Translations under genes and position numbers: made by a program | Source: Actinomadura rifamycini DSM 43936 | GTDB lineage: Bacteria; Actinomycetota; Actinomycetes; Streptosporangiales; Streptosporangiaceae | Assembly: GCF_000425065.1 (NCBI RefSeq) | Contig: NZ_AULB01000014.1 | Location: 140,462 to 204,461 of the forward strand | Reading direction: 5' to 3' | Length of the DNA stretch: 64,000 nt | In this document: positions 16,275 through 24,143 of the stretch, in pieces | How positions within the stretch are numbered: the stretch's first letter is position 1 | How the letters are laid out: each line of letters opens with the position of its first letter | The notes under the pieces: generated by a model | The model's input: the letters and a program-made list of their open reading frames with translations, nothing else | Told to the model about the DNA's origin: nothing | Databases searched by the model: none

Positions 16275-17915
16275 CTACCGTCCGAGTTGGGTTCCGATCC
16301 AGGCTCCCCGGGGGATCAGCTGGGTCGCGATCCAGGCCAGGAACACGATCCCGAGAAGGACCCCGGGAATCCAGTCCGGATACGGAAGCCCGCCCATGTA
16401 CACGTCGATTTCCATGAACCAGCAGAAGATCTGCGGCCACGTGACCGCGACGATTCCTTCGACGATCACGGCGGTCCTCATCCACGGCGGGCTCGGCCCG
16501 CCGGCCACCGCCTCACCGAATGACGAACGGTTCAATCCGGCGAACGCGAACATGAGCGCGACGGTGCCCGTCAGCCAGCTGATCACCATGCCGTGGTAGG
16601 GCATCACCAGATCGCGGAACAAGGGATGTTTGAGAATGCTCGCTACGAGCGCGACATTGATCAGCGCCACGACACCCAGAACCCGCCCCGGTCGATGGAC
16701 CATCGTCCACAGTCCGGCCGACAAGAAAGTCGACACCACGAGAATCAGCAGCAGGGCGGGCGGGTTCACCAACTCCCATCCCTGTATCTGGTCTTTGGCT
16801 TCCCACGGAATCAGCAGGCTGAGGGCAACAGTGATCCACACGCAGACGAGAGCACCCCGGACGGCGACCGGGTGCCCGCGATCGCTCTCTCGCGCGGGGC
16901 TCGGCCGCTCCCCTGCGGACGGGCCCGGAGAACGGGCACCGCCGGGGATGTCCCGAGGTGCGGCGCCCGGCCGCTCTCCTGCGGACGGGCCCCGCGCAGG
17001 TGCACCGCTGGGGACGGTTCGGGGCGCGACAACGGGTGGAACGGGTGAGGGGTCGACGCGGGTCGCGGCCTCACCGGACGGTCGTCCGGTGCGGGCGGCC
17101 GCAGCGCCGAGCAGCTCGCGGACTCGGGCCGCGGACGGCCGGTCGGCGGGGTTCTTGCTCAGCAGGCCGTCCAGCGCCCTCGCGAGGGGGCCGCCGCAGC
17201 GGGGCGGGTCCGGGGCGCGGGTGGCGATGGCGACGAACAGGGCGCCGTGGGTGGGGGCGGTGAACGGCGGGCGGCCCTCCACGGCCGCGTACAGGGTGGC
17301 GCCGAGCGACCACAGGTCCGACGCGGGGGCGACGTCCCCGCCCTCGACCTGCTCCGGGGACATGTACGCGGGCGTCCCCAGGATCGCGCCCGTGCGGGTG
17401 AGGGTGGCGTCGCCCTCGACCGCCGCGATACCGAAGTCGGTGAGCAGGACGCGCTCGCCCTCCAGCAGCACGTTGGCCGGTTTCACGTCGCGGTGGACGA
17501 CGCCCTTCGCGTGGGCCGCTGTCAGGGCGTCCAGCATCGCGAGCCCGATCTCGGCGGCGCGCCGCGCGGGCAGGGCGCCGTCGTCGGCGAGGACGCGGTC
17601 GAGCGACCGGCCCCGCACCAGCTCCATGACGATCCAGGGGCGGCCGTCGTCGCCCCGCACCCGGTCGTAGACCGTGACGATGCCCGGATGCCGCAGCCGT
17701 GCCGCGGCCCGCGCCTCCCGCTCCATCCGCGCGTACCAGACGGCCCGTTCCTGCTCGCCGACCTGCTCGGGCACCCACAGTTCCTTGACCGCGACCTCCC
17801 GGTCGAGGTCGGTGTCGTGCGCGCGCCACACCGAGCCCATGCCGCCGCGCCCGATGCGGTCCAGCCTCCGGTACCGGCCCGCCAGCACACCTTCGCCGTC
17901 CCAGCTCACGATCAC
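16275..17915 (-). CDS. Membrane serine/threonine protein kinase with six predicted C-terminal helices
   Basis: A 546-residue Hanks-type kinase. GRGGMGSVW (about 22-30) is the glycine loop, K44 in VAVK the ATP lysine, HRDVKPAN (D143) the catalytic loop, DFGIA (D160) the metal loop, and GTPAYMSPEQ the activation-segment end. A Pro/Gly/Ser-rich linker follows (about 275-345). Then come about six hydrophobic segments with no extracellular domain. This differs from PknB-type kinases, which have one helix and outer PASTA repeats. The GTG at 17915 (or 17909) is chosen because the kinase fold begins ten residues later and a longer reading would run antisense into the TetR gene. No strong Shine-Dalgarno is visible; a leaderless start is possible. 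Confidence 0.85.
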   Translation of the reverse strand: MIVSWDGEGVLAGRYRRLDRIGRGGMGSVWRAHDTDLDREVAVKELWVPEQVGEQERAVWYARMEREARAAARLRHPGIVTVYDRVRGDDGRPWIVMELVRGRSLDRVLADDGALPARRAAEIGLAMLDALTAAHAKGVVHRDVKPANVLLEGERVLLTDFGIAAVEGDATLTRTGAILGTPAYMSPEQVEGGDVAPASDLWSLGATLYAAVEGRPPFTAPTHGALFVAIATRAPDPPRCGGPLARALDGLLSKNPADRPSAARVRELLGAAAARTGRPSGEAATRVDPSPVPPVVAPRTVPSGAPARGPSAGERPGAAPRDIPGGARSPGPSAGERPSPARESDRGHPVAVRGALVCVWITVALSLLIPWEAKDQIQGWELVNPPALLLILVVSTFLSAGLWTMVHRPGRVLGVVALINVALVASILKHPLFRDLVMPYHGMVISWLTGTVALMFAFAGLNRSSFGEAVAGGPSPPWMRTAVIVEGIVAVTWPQIFCWFMEIDVYMGGLPYPDWIPGVLLGIVFLAWIATQLIPRGAWIGTQLGR

Positions 17916-18007
17916 GAACCTAGTGCGCCCGCCCCACGCCGGAGAAGGGCTTTCCCCTATCTGGCGAACGCCCGCGTCTGTACGACTCGCGGACCCGGCG
18001 TCCGGCG

Positions 18008-18613
18008 CTAGGGAGCGGGGGCGCGGTGCAGGCCGACCGTGATCGCGGCGAGGGCCGCGCCGGCCTCGGCGCGGGCCCGGACGGCGTCCGGTGCGGCGCC
18101 CGCGGCCATGGCGGCCTCGCAGAGGGCGCTGAACAGGAGGCGGGTGAGCATCGGGGTGGGGGCGGGGACGAGTTCGCCGGCGGCGGCGAGGTCGTCGAGG
18201 AGGGTCTGGAGGGCGGGCAGGCCCATCTCCTCGTCCAGGCGGCGGCAGCGGTCGGCGCCCAGGGCCGCGGGCGCCTGCTGGAGCAGGGAGCGGTGCGCGG
18301 CGTCGGTGACGGTTCCGTCGAGGTAGGCGTCCAGCGCAGCGGTCAGGCGCGGCCACGGGTCCGGGTGCCGCACGGCCGCCGCCGTGACGTCCCGCACCAG
18401 GCGCTCCTGGCGGTCGCGGAAGACGGCCTCGAACAGGTGCGCCTTGTCGGTGAAGTGGTAGTAGACCGAGCCCTTGGCGACGCGGGCGGCGCGGGCGACG
18501 TCGTCGATCGTGGCGGCCGTGAAGCCCTGGTCGGCGAACAGCCGCGCGGCGGCGTTCAGCACCGCGTTCCTGGTGAGTTCGCGGTTCTCCGCCCGCCGGC
18601 TCTTGACGGTCAT
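18008..18613 (-). CDS. TetR-family transcriptional regulator
   Basis: A 201-residue repressor. The N-terminal HTH reads TIDDVARAARVAKGSVYYHF with KAHLFEAVF after it. The C-terminal ligand domain (TetR_C type) is Ala-rich. The ATG at 18613 is preceded by GGTGGG at a good distance; TTG and GTG codons just upstream are less likely. It is divergent from the SnoaL-like/CoA-transferase genes, and the intervening DNA carries repeated AGTCAG and a GACT-ATG-AGTC dyad, so autoregulation and control of the divergent genes are likely. Confidence 0.88.
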   Translation of the reverse strand: MTVKSRRAENRELTRNAVLNAAARLFADQGFTAATIDDVARAARVAKGSVYYHFTDKAHLFEAVFRDRQERLVRDVTAAAVRHPDPWPRLTAALDAYLDGTVTDAAHRSLLQQAPAALGADRCRRLDEEMGLPALQTLLDDLAAAGELVPAPTPMLTRLLFSALCEAAMAAGAAPDAVRARAEAGAALAAITVGLHRAPAP

Positions 18614-18629
18614 GCCCACCAAGATACAG

Positions 18630-18668
18630 TTTCCGACTATGAGTCAGTTTTCGACCAGCAGTCAGAAA
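18630..18668. promoter_or_regulatory. Candidate TetR operator in the divergent region
   Basis: The stretch contains a GACT-ATG-AGTC dyad (18635-18645) and two direct copies of AGTCAG (18642-18647 and 18660-18665, period 18), each followed by a T/A run. It lies 17-52 nt upstream of the TetR ATG. It is much more AT-rich than its surroundings, as expected for a promoter/operator. The assignment to this regulator is inferred. Confidence 0.45.
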
Positions 18669-18724
18669 TCCGGGAGCGTCACCGACCGTCCGGACCGGCC
18701 CGGCGGCTTCCCGGCGGGCGCCCG

Positions 18725-19162
18725 GTGACGCCCGGCGACTTTCCCGCGGTCTTCGCCGCCGGGTGGGCGCTGCCGAAGCCCGAGGGCTTCCTCGACCACT
18801 TCCGCCCGCTCGTCCACGCCGAGGCGACGTTCGTCCAGCCGATGTTCGCGGACGCGCGCGGCCCCGCCGAGGTCGAGGGCATGTTCCGGCGGCTCTTCGC
18901 CCTCTTCCCCGACCTGCGCCTCACCGTCGTCCGGGAGGCGGTCGCGGACGACACCGTCTACATCGAGTCGCGGTGCCGGGCGTCCCTCGGGCGCGGGCCG
19001 GTCGAGTTCGCGGTGTGCGACCGGTTCACCGTCGCCGGCGGGACGATCCGGGCGCGCCGGTCGTTCTCGGACCCGCTTCCCGTGCTGCTCACCGGCCTGC
19101 GCCGCCCCTCCTCCTGGCCCCGGCTGGTCCGCAGCCGGTTCGGCGGGCCGCCCGGCCGCTGA
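18725..19162 (+). CDS. SnoaL-like / NTF2-fold protein
   Basis: A 145-residue small protein of the nuclear transport factor 2/SnoaL fold. It has an N-terminal helix, PEGFLDHFRPLVHAEATFVQP, then MFRRLFALFPDLRLTV and beta strands ending in FTVAGGTIRARRSFSDPLP, the typical C-terminal edge. Such proteins serve as isomerases, cyclases, dehydratases or ligand binders, so the activity cannot be assigned. The GTG at 18725 is the only sensible start after the divergent promoter. It sits 36 nt before a CoA-transferase and may act on the same substrate. Confidence 0.7.
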   Translation: MTPGDFPAVFAAGWALPKPEGFLDHFRPLVHAEATFVQPMFADARGPAEVEGMFRRLFALFPDLRLTVVREAVADDTVYIESRCRASLGRGPVEFAVCDRFTVAGGTIRARRSFSDPLPVLLTGLRRPSSWPRLVRSRFGGPPGR

Positions 19163-19169
19163 TACCGAA

Positions 19170-19183
19170 CAAGCGCCCGCTTG
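19170..19183. promoter_or_regulatory. CAAGCG-CC-CGCTTG inverted repeat before the CoA-transferase
   Basis: A perfect 6-bp inverted repeat with a 2-nt centre lies 15 nt before the CoA-transferase ATG. Palindromes of the AAGCG-N-CGCTT type are common operators of TetR repressors of acyl-CoA metabolism in actinobacteria. It could bind the TetR encoded at 18008 or a regulator elsewhere. Confidence 0.5.
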
Positions 19184-19198
19184 CGTATGCTGCGGGGC

Positions 19199-20218
19199 AT
19201 GGGACTGCTGGACGGCCTGCGGGTGCTGGATCTGTCGATGTGGCGGCCGGGGCCGTACGCGACGCAGCTCCTCGGACGGCTCGGCGCGGACGTCGTCAAG
19301 GTCGAGCCCCCGGGCGGGGAGCCGATGCGCGCGTTCCGCGACCACTTCGACGTCCTGAACCGGCACAAGCGGAGCGTCGAACTGGACCTGAAGAGCGCGG
19401 ACGGGCTGGCGCGGTGCCTGGAGCTCGCGCGGGACGCGGAAGTGTTCGTCGAGGGGTTCCGGCCGGGCGTCGCCGACCGGCTCGGCGTCGGGTACGCGCG
19501 GCTGCGGGAGGCCGCGCCCGCGCTCGTGTACTGCTCGGTCTCCGGGTACGGGGCGGAGGGCCCGCTGGCCGACGTGCCGGGGCACGACGTCAACTACCGC
19601 GCCTACGCGGGGGCGCTGGCGCGGGACGCGACGTCGGCGGGCGCCGAACTGGCCGTCGCCGACATGGCCGCCGCGACGATGGCGGCGTTCGCGGTCACCG
19701 CCGCCGTGCTGAAGGCGCGGGAGACCGGCGTCGGCGAGCGGATCGACCTCGGGATGGCCGACGTGCTCGCCGACTGGGTCGAGACGTCGCCCGACATGTC
19801 CGGCGCCGACGCGCCCGTCCCGGGCTACGGCGTCTACCCCACCAAGGACGGACGGACGATCACGCTCGGCGTCGTCTCCGAGGACCGCCTGTGGGCCGCG
19901 ACGTGCCGGGCCCTCGGGCTCGAACGGCACGCGGACGTCCCGTTCCTGCAGCGGTTCGAGCGGCTGGAGGAGCTCGACGGGGCGGTCGCGGACGCCGTCG
20001 CGGGACTCACGCGGGACGAGGCGGTGGCGCGGCTGTCGGCGGAGGGCGCGCCGGTCGCGCCCGTCCTCACCCGCGCCGAGATGCTCGCGCACGAGCACTT
20101 CCGGGCCCGCGGGATCGGGGACGGGCCGGTCCGGACGGCGAACCACGCGGGCCCGCCGCCGGGACGGGTTCCGGAACTGGACGAGCACCGCGGCGAGGGC
20201 TGGCGTCTCACGAAGTGA
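19199..20218 (+). CDS. Class III CoA-transferase (CaiB/BaiF family)
   Basis: A 339-residue enzyme that moves CoA between carboxylic acids through an aspartyl-CoA thioester. GLRVLDLSMWRPGPYATQLL and LGADVVKVEPPGG open the family fold. VEGFRPGVADRLG follows, and PGHDVNYRA contains the Asp expected as catalytic nucleophile (about D129). Related proteins include alpha-methylacyl-CoA racemases, which the VNY context also allows. It starts with ATG at 19199; an upstream TTG is unlikely. It is followed after 43 nt by a LAL-type regulator. Confidence 0.87.
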   Translation: MGLLDGLRVLDLSMWRPGPYATQLLGRLGADVVKVEPPGGEPMRAFRDHFDVLNRHKRSVELDLKSADGLARCLELARDAEVFVEGFRPGVADRLGVGYARLREAAPALVYCSVSGYGAEGPLADVPGHDVNYRAYAGALARDATSAGAELAVADMAAATMAAFAVTAAVLKARETGVGERIDLGMADVLADWVETSPDMSGADAPVPGYGVYPTKDGRTITLGVVSEDRLWAATCRALGLERHADVPFLQRFERLEELDGAVADAVAGLTRDEAVARLSAEGAPVAPVLTRAEMLAHEHFRARGIGDGPVRTANHAGPPPGRVPELDEHRGEGWRLTK

Positions 20219-20261
20219 AATCCGTACGGATTCGTCCGATGTGTTTGGCATGCTGGAGCGC

Positions 20262-23156
20262 GTGAGCACGCGCGCGATGAGCCCGGTCCTGGTCGGGCGG
20301 ACGGACGAGTTGCGCCGGCTGGAGGACGCTCTCGCCACGGCGCCCGGGGCGGTGCTCGTCGGCGGGGAGGCGGGCCTCGGCAAGACGCGGCTGATCCGGG
20401 AGTTCGCCGGGTGCGTGGCCGACCGGGCGCGGGTGCTGGTCGGCGGGTGCCTGGAGCTGGGCTCGGACGGCCTGCCGTTCGCGCCGTTCACCACCGTGCT
20501 GCGCGGGCTCGTCCGCGACATCGGCATCGACGGGGTCGCGGGGCTGGTGCCGCGCGGCGACACCGGCGCGCTGGCCCGGCTGCTGCCCGAGTTCGGCGAG
20601 CCCGAGCGGGACGAGGCGTCCGGCGAGGAGCGGGCCCGGCTGTTCGAGCTGGTGCTGACGCTGCTGGAGCGGCTCGCGGAGCGCACCCCGGTCGTGCTCG
20701 TCATCGAGGACGCCCACTGGGCGGACCGTTCCACCCGCGACCTGCTCGCCTTCCTGACCCGCAACCTCGGCACCGCGCCCGTCCTCATCGTGGTGACCTA
20801 CCGGACGGACGCGCTGACCCGCGGGCACCCGCTGCGGACGCTGCTCGCGGGCCTGGAGCGGGCCGAGCGGGTGCGCCGGCTGGACCCCGCGCGGCTGACC
20901 CGCACGGAGACGGCCGCGCTGGTCACCGCGCTGCTGGGCGACGAGCCGCCGGCGGGGCTGGTGGAGCGGATCGTCGAGCGCAGCGAGGGCAACCCGCTGT
21001 TCATCGAGGCGCTGCTCGACGACGACGGCACGCTGGCGTCCGAGCTGCCCGAGTCGCTGCGCGACCTGCTGCTGGCGGGGGTGCAGCGGCTGCCGGAGGA
21101 GACGCAGGAGGTGCTGCGGGACGCCAGCGGCGGCGGCACCCGCATCGAGCACGCGCTGCTCGCGGCGGTGTCCGGGCTGGACGACGCCGCGCTGACCCGC
21201 ACGCTGCGCCCGGCGGTCGCCGCGAACGTCCTCGTCGTCGACGGGGACGGCTACGCGTTCCGGCACGCGCTGATCCGCGAAGCTGTCCACGACGACCTGC
21301 TGCCCGGCGAGCACACGCGGCTGCACACCCGGTACGCGGAGGCGCTGGAGAACGATCCGGCGCTGGTGCCGGACGGGCGGCTGTGGGTGGAGCTGAGCCA
21401 CCACTGGAAGTCCGCGCACAACGCCGTCTGGGCGCTCGTCGCGTCGTGGCGGGCGGCGGGGTTCGCGCGCAAGGCGCTCGCGTACGCGGAGTGCCTGGCG
21501 ATGCTGTCGCGCGTGATGGAGCTGTGGGAGCTGGTCCCGGACGCGTCCGAGCGCATCGGCGCCGACCTGGTGCGGGTCCTCGAGAAGGCCGCGCGGACCG
21601 CCGACCTGGCGGGCGAGTACGAGAAGGGCATCAAGCTGGTGTCCGCGGCGCTGCGCGAGATCGGCGACGGGGACGACGACCCGGACGTCCGGGAGCGGCG
21701 GGCGGAGCTGCTCGCGCTGCGGGGCCGGATGCGGTACCAGACGGCCCGCACCGGGTTCATCGAGGACGTCCGGGCCGCCGCGGAGGCGCTGCAGTCCGGC
21801 CGGCGCACCGTGCTGCGCGCCCGCGTCCTGTCCACGCTCGCGACCTACATGCGCTTCACGACGAACATCGACGAGTCGCGGGCCGCGGCGGCCGAGGCGT
21901 ACGCGATCGCGCGGGAGCTGCACGACCCGGCGGCGGAGTCGCACGCGCTGTGCACGCTGTTCTGCACCGACATCGACTACGGCGACGGCTCGATGCTCGA
22001 CGAGATCGCCGAGGTCACGGCCCGCAGCGGCGACCACGCCGCGCTGATGCGGCACGCGGTGCTCCGGTCGCACTTCCTGGAGGGCGCCGGGCTGCACGAG
22101 GAGGCCGCGGAGGTCGCGCGGCTCGGGAAGGAGACCGCCAGCCGGTTCGGGCTCGCCCGCACCGACGGGACGTTCCTGTGCATCAACGAGGCGGAGCCGC
22201 TCCTCTCCCTCGGCCGGTGGGACGAGGCGGTCACCGTGATGGAGCAGGCGATGGCGCAGGAGCCGTCCGCCACGACCCGCACGGGGCTGCTCGTCATGTC
22301 GGGCGAGATCGCGCTGTTCCGCGGCGAGCCGGAGAACGCGCGGGAGCTGCTGGAGCGCGCGAGCCAGGTGGTGAACGTGCAGGCGGCGTGGCTGAAGACA
22401 CAGGACTACTTCTCCACCCAGCGGCTCCGGACGCGGCTCGCGCTGGCCGACGGCGACCCGGCCGCCGCGCTGGACGCCGTCCGCGGGGTGCTGGAGCGGC
22501 CGGGCCTGCCGGACGACGCGCGGTACGCGTGGCCGGTGCTGGTGCTGGGCGCCACCGCCTGCGCCGAGGCCGGCCCGGACGCCGACGGCGACCTCGCGCG
22601 CATCGAGGAGCGCGCGGCGGCGCTGCCGGTCCGCGGCCGGCTGCAGCAGGCGCACCGGCTGACGTTCGACGCCGAGCTGGCCCGCGCCCGCGGCGTCCTC
22701 GATCCGGCCGCGTGGGACGGCGCCGCCGCCGCGTGGGAGCGGATCGGCGAACCGTTCCCGCGCGCGGGCGCGCTGCTGCGGGCGGCCGAGGCCGCGCTGT
22801 CCGCGGGCGACCACGACGCGGCGTCCGACCGGCTGGGCACGGCCGCGGACCTCGCCGCCGGGCTGCGCGCCGAGGCGCTCGCCGGGCGCATCGCCGACCT
22901 GCGGCGCCGCACCCGGAGCCCGCAGCGCGCCGGGACGGCGCCGCTCGGGCTGACGCCCCGCGAGTTCGAGGTGCTGCGGCTCGTCGCCGAGGGCCGCAGC
23001 AACCGCGACATCGCCGAGGCGCTGTTCATCTCCGCGAAGACGGCGAGCGTGCACGTCTCGAACATCCTCGGCAAGCTCGGCGTCGCCAGCCGCGGCGAGG
23101 CCGCCGCGACCGCGCACCGGCTCTCCCTGTTCCGGGAGGCCGGCGCGGCGCGGTGA
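20262..23156 (+). CDS. LAL-type LuxR-family regulator with AAA ATPase domain
   Basis: A 964-residue MalT-like activator. The N-terminal ATPase has Walker A GGEAGLGKTRL (K about 41) and Walker B VVLVIEDAHWAD. A long helical TPR-like middle follows. The C-terminal 65 residues are a LuxR/GerE HTH (LTPREFEVLRLVAEGRSNRD, ISAKTASVHVSNILGKLGV). The GTG at 20262 is chosen because GGAGCG lies 3-5 nt before it; an ATG at 20250 is an alternative. It is 43 nt after the CoA-transferase on the same strand. Such proteins often activate adjacent catabolic or antibiotic genes, but no target is obvious. It converges with a methyltransferase gene. Confidence 0.9.
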   Translation: MSTRAMSPVLVGRTDELRRLEDALATAPGAVLVGGEAGLGKTRLIREFAGCVADRARVLVGGCLELGSDGLPFAPFTTVLRGLVRDIGIDGVAGLVPRGDTGALARLLPEFGEPERDEASGEERARLFELVLTLLERLAERTPVVLVIEDAHWADRSTRDLLAFLTRNLGTAPVLIVVTYRTDALTRGHPLRTLLAGLERAERVRRLDPARLTRTETAALVTALLGDEPPAGLVERIVERSEGNPLFIEALLDDDGTLASELPESLRDLLLAGVQRLPEETQEVLRDASGGGTRIEHALLAAVSGLDDAALTRTLRPAVAANVLVVDGDGYAFRHALIREAVHDDLLPGEHTRLHTRYAEALENDPALVPDGRLWVELSHHWKSAHNAVWALVASWRAAGFARKALAYAECLAMLSRVMELWELVPDASERIGADLVRVLEKAARTADLAGEYEKGIKLVSAALREIGDGDDDPDVRERRAELLALRGRMRYQTARTGFIEDVRAAAEALQSGRRTVLRARVLSTLATYMRFTTNIDESRAAAAEAYAIARELHDPAAESHALCTLFCTDIDYGDGSMLDEIAEVTARSGDHAALMRHAVLRSHFLEGAGLHEEAAEVARLGKETASRFGLARTDGTFLCINEAEPLLSLGRWDEAVTVMEQAMAQEPSATTRTGLLVMSGEIALFRGEPENARELLERASQVVNVQAAWLKTQDYFSTQRLRTRLALADGDPAAALDAVRGVLERPGLPDDARYAWPVLVLGATACAEAGPDADGDLARIEERAAALPVRGRLQQAHRLTFDAELARARGVLDPAAWDGAAAAWERIGEPFPRAGALLRAAEAALSAGDHDAASDRLGTAADLAAGLRAEALAGRIADLRRRTRSPQRAGTAPLGLTPREFEVLRLVAEGRSNRDIAEALFISAKTASVHVSNILGKLGVASRGEAAATAHRLSLFREAGAAR

Positions 23157-23186
23157 CGGCTCCGGGACGGCTCCCGGGGGCGGCTG

Positions 23187-24008
23187 CTACTCGGGGACGC
23201 GCGCCACGCAGAGCACCGTCTGCCCGAACGGCGGCTTGACGAACCGCTCGATCGTGCGGGTGAACGGCACGACCGTCCGGTCGTAGATCTTCACCAGCCG
23301 GGGGTCGGGGTAGCCGGCGCCGCCGCGCCGCACCGCGAACCACCAGGCGATGCCGCCGAGGAAGTTGATCGGCTTGAGGACCTCGGGGACGAGCCCCGCC
23401 TCGCGCACCGACTTCTCCAGCGTCGTCGGGGTGTACCGGGTGACGTGCCCGACCTTGCGGTCGAAGTCGCCGTAGAGCTGCATGTACCCGGGGACCCAGA
23501 TGACGATCCGGCCGCCGGGGAGGGTCACGGCGGCGAGGTCGCGCAGCGCCTGGACGTCGTCCTTGATGTGCTCCAGGACGTTCATCATCACGACGGTGTC
23601 GACCTTCTGCCGGATCTCGATGTCGGCCGGCAGCGCCAGGTCGATGACCTCGACGTCGTCGTTGCCCTCGTAGCGCTTGCGCAGCTCACCGACGCAGTAG
23701 GGGTCGTTGTCGCTGACGACGAGGTAGTCGAGCCGGCCCGCGAACTGCTCGGAGAAGTGCCCGAGCCCGGACCCCACCTCCAGCATGGAGCGGCCCACGT
23801 GCGGCGCGACGGTGTCGTACTCGTACTTGCGGTAGTTGCGGGCCTCATCCCCGCCGAGGTGGTTCTCCAGCGCCCCCTCGCCGGCGGCGGGCTGGACGAC
23901 GTCGCCGTCCCGTGCCGGCGGCGGCGCCGCGGGCGACCGCTTCGGGCCGCTGCCGATCAGGTTGAGGAGGGTTCCGGCAATGGACTTCTTCTGACCAGGT
24001 TGCTGCAT
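23187..24008 (-). CDS. Class I SAM-dependent methyltransferase
   Basis: A 273-residue methyltransferase. Motif I is MLEVGSGLGHFSEQF (about 75-89), then VVSDNDPYCV, then VDTVVMMNVLEHIKDD and LPGGRIVIWVPGYMQLYGDF. HVTRYTPTTLEKSVREAGL after motif III is typical of methyltransferases adjoining glycan or lipid clusters. The C terminus contains a hydrophobic stretch near INFLGGIAWWFAV. A 50-residue basic and Pro-rich N terminus precedes the fold. A GGGAAG ribosome site lies just before the ATG. The target is unknown. Confidence 0.85.
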   Translation of the reverse strand: MQQPGQKKSIAGTLLNLIGSGPKRSPAAPPPARDGDVVQPAAGEGALENHLGGDEARNYRKYEYDTVAPHVGRSMLEVGSGLGHFSEQFAGRLDYLVVSDNDPYCVGELRKRYEGNDDVEVIDLALPADIEIRQKVDTVVMMNVLEHIKDDVQALRDLAAVTLPGGRIVIWVPGYMQLYGDFDRKVGHVTRYTPTTLEKSVREAGLVPEVLKPINFLGGIAWWFAVRRGGAGYPDPRLVKIYDRTVVPFTRTIERFVKPPFGQTVLCVARVPE

Positions 24009-24143
24009 ACTTCCCGCTCGCTGGGTGCGTTCGCCGTAACGGCTGTCGTTTCGCCGGATCCTGGGACCTGCTCCGCAACGGGAGGGCCTGATCTCGGGCG
24101 CGAATTCCGGTCAGTGTATCGACACCAAACGTGGCCGCGCGTC

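Noticed and set aside
17916..18356. N-terminal extension of the serine/threonine kinase
   Set aside because: The extra 147 codons are Arg/Pro-rich, run antisense to the TetR gene and add nothing to the kinase fold, which starts just after the GTG at 17915.
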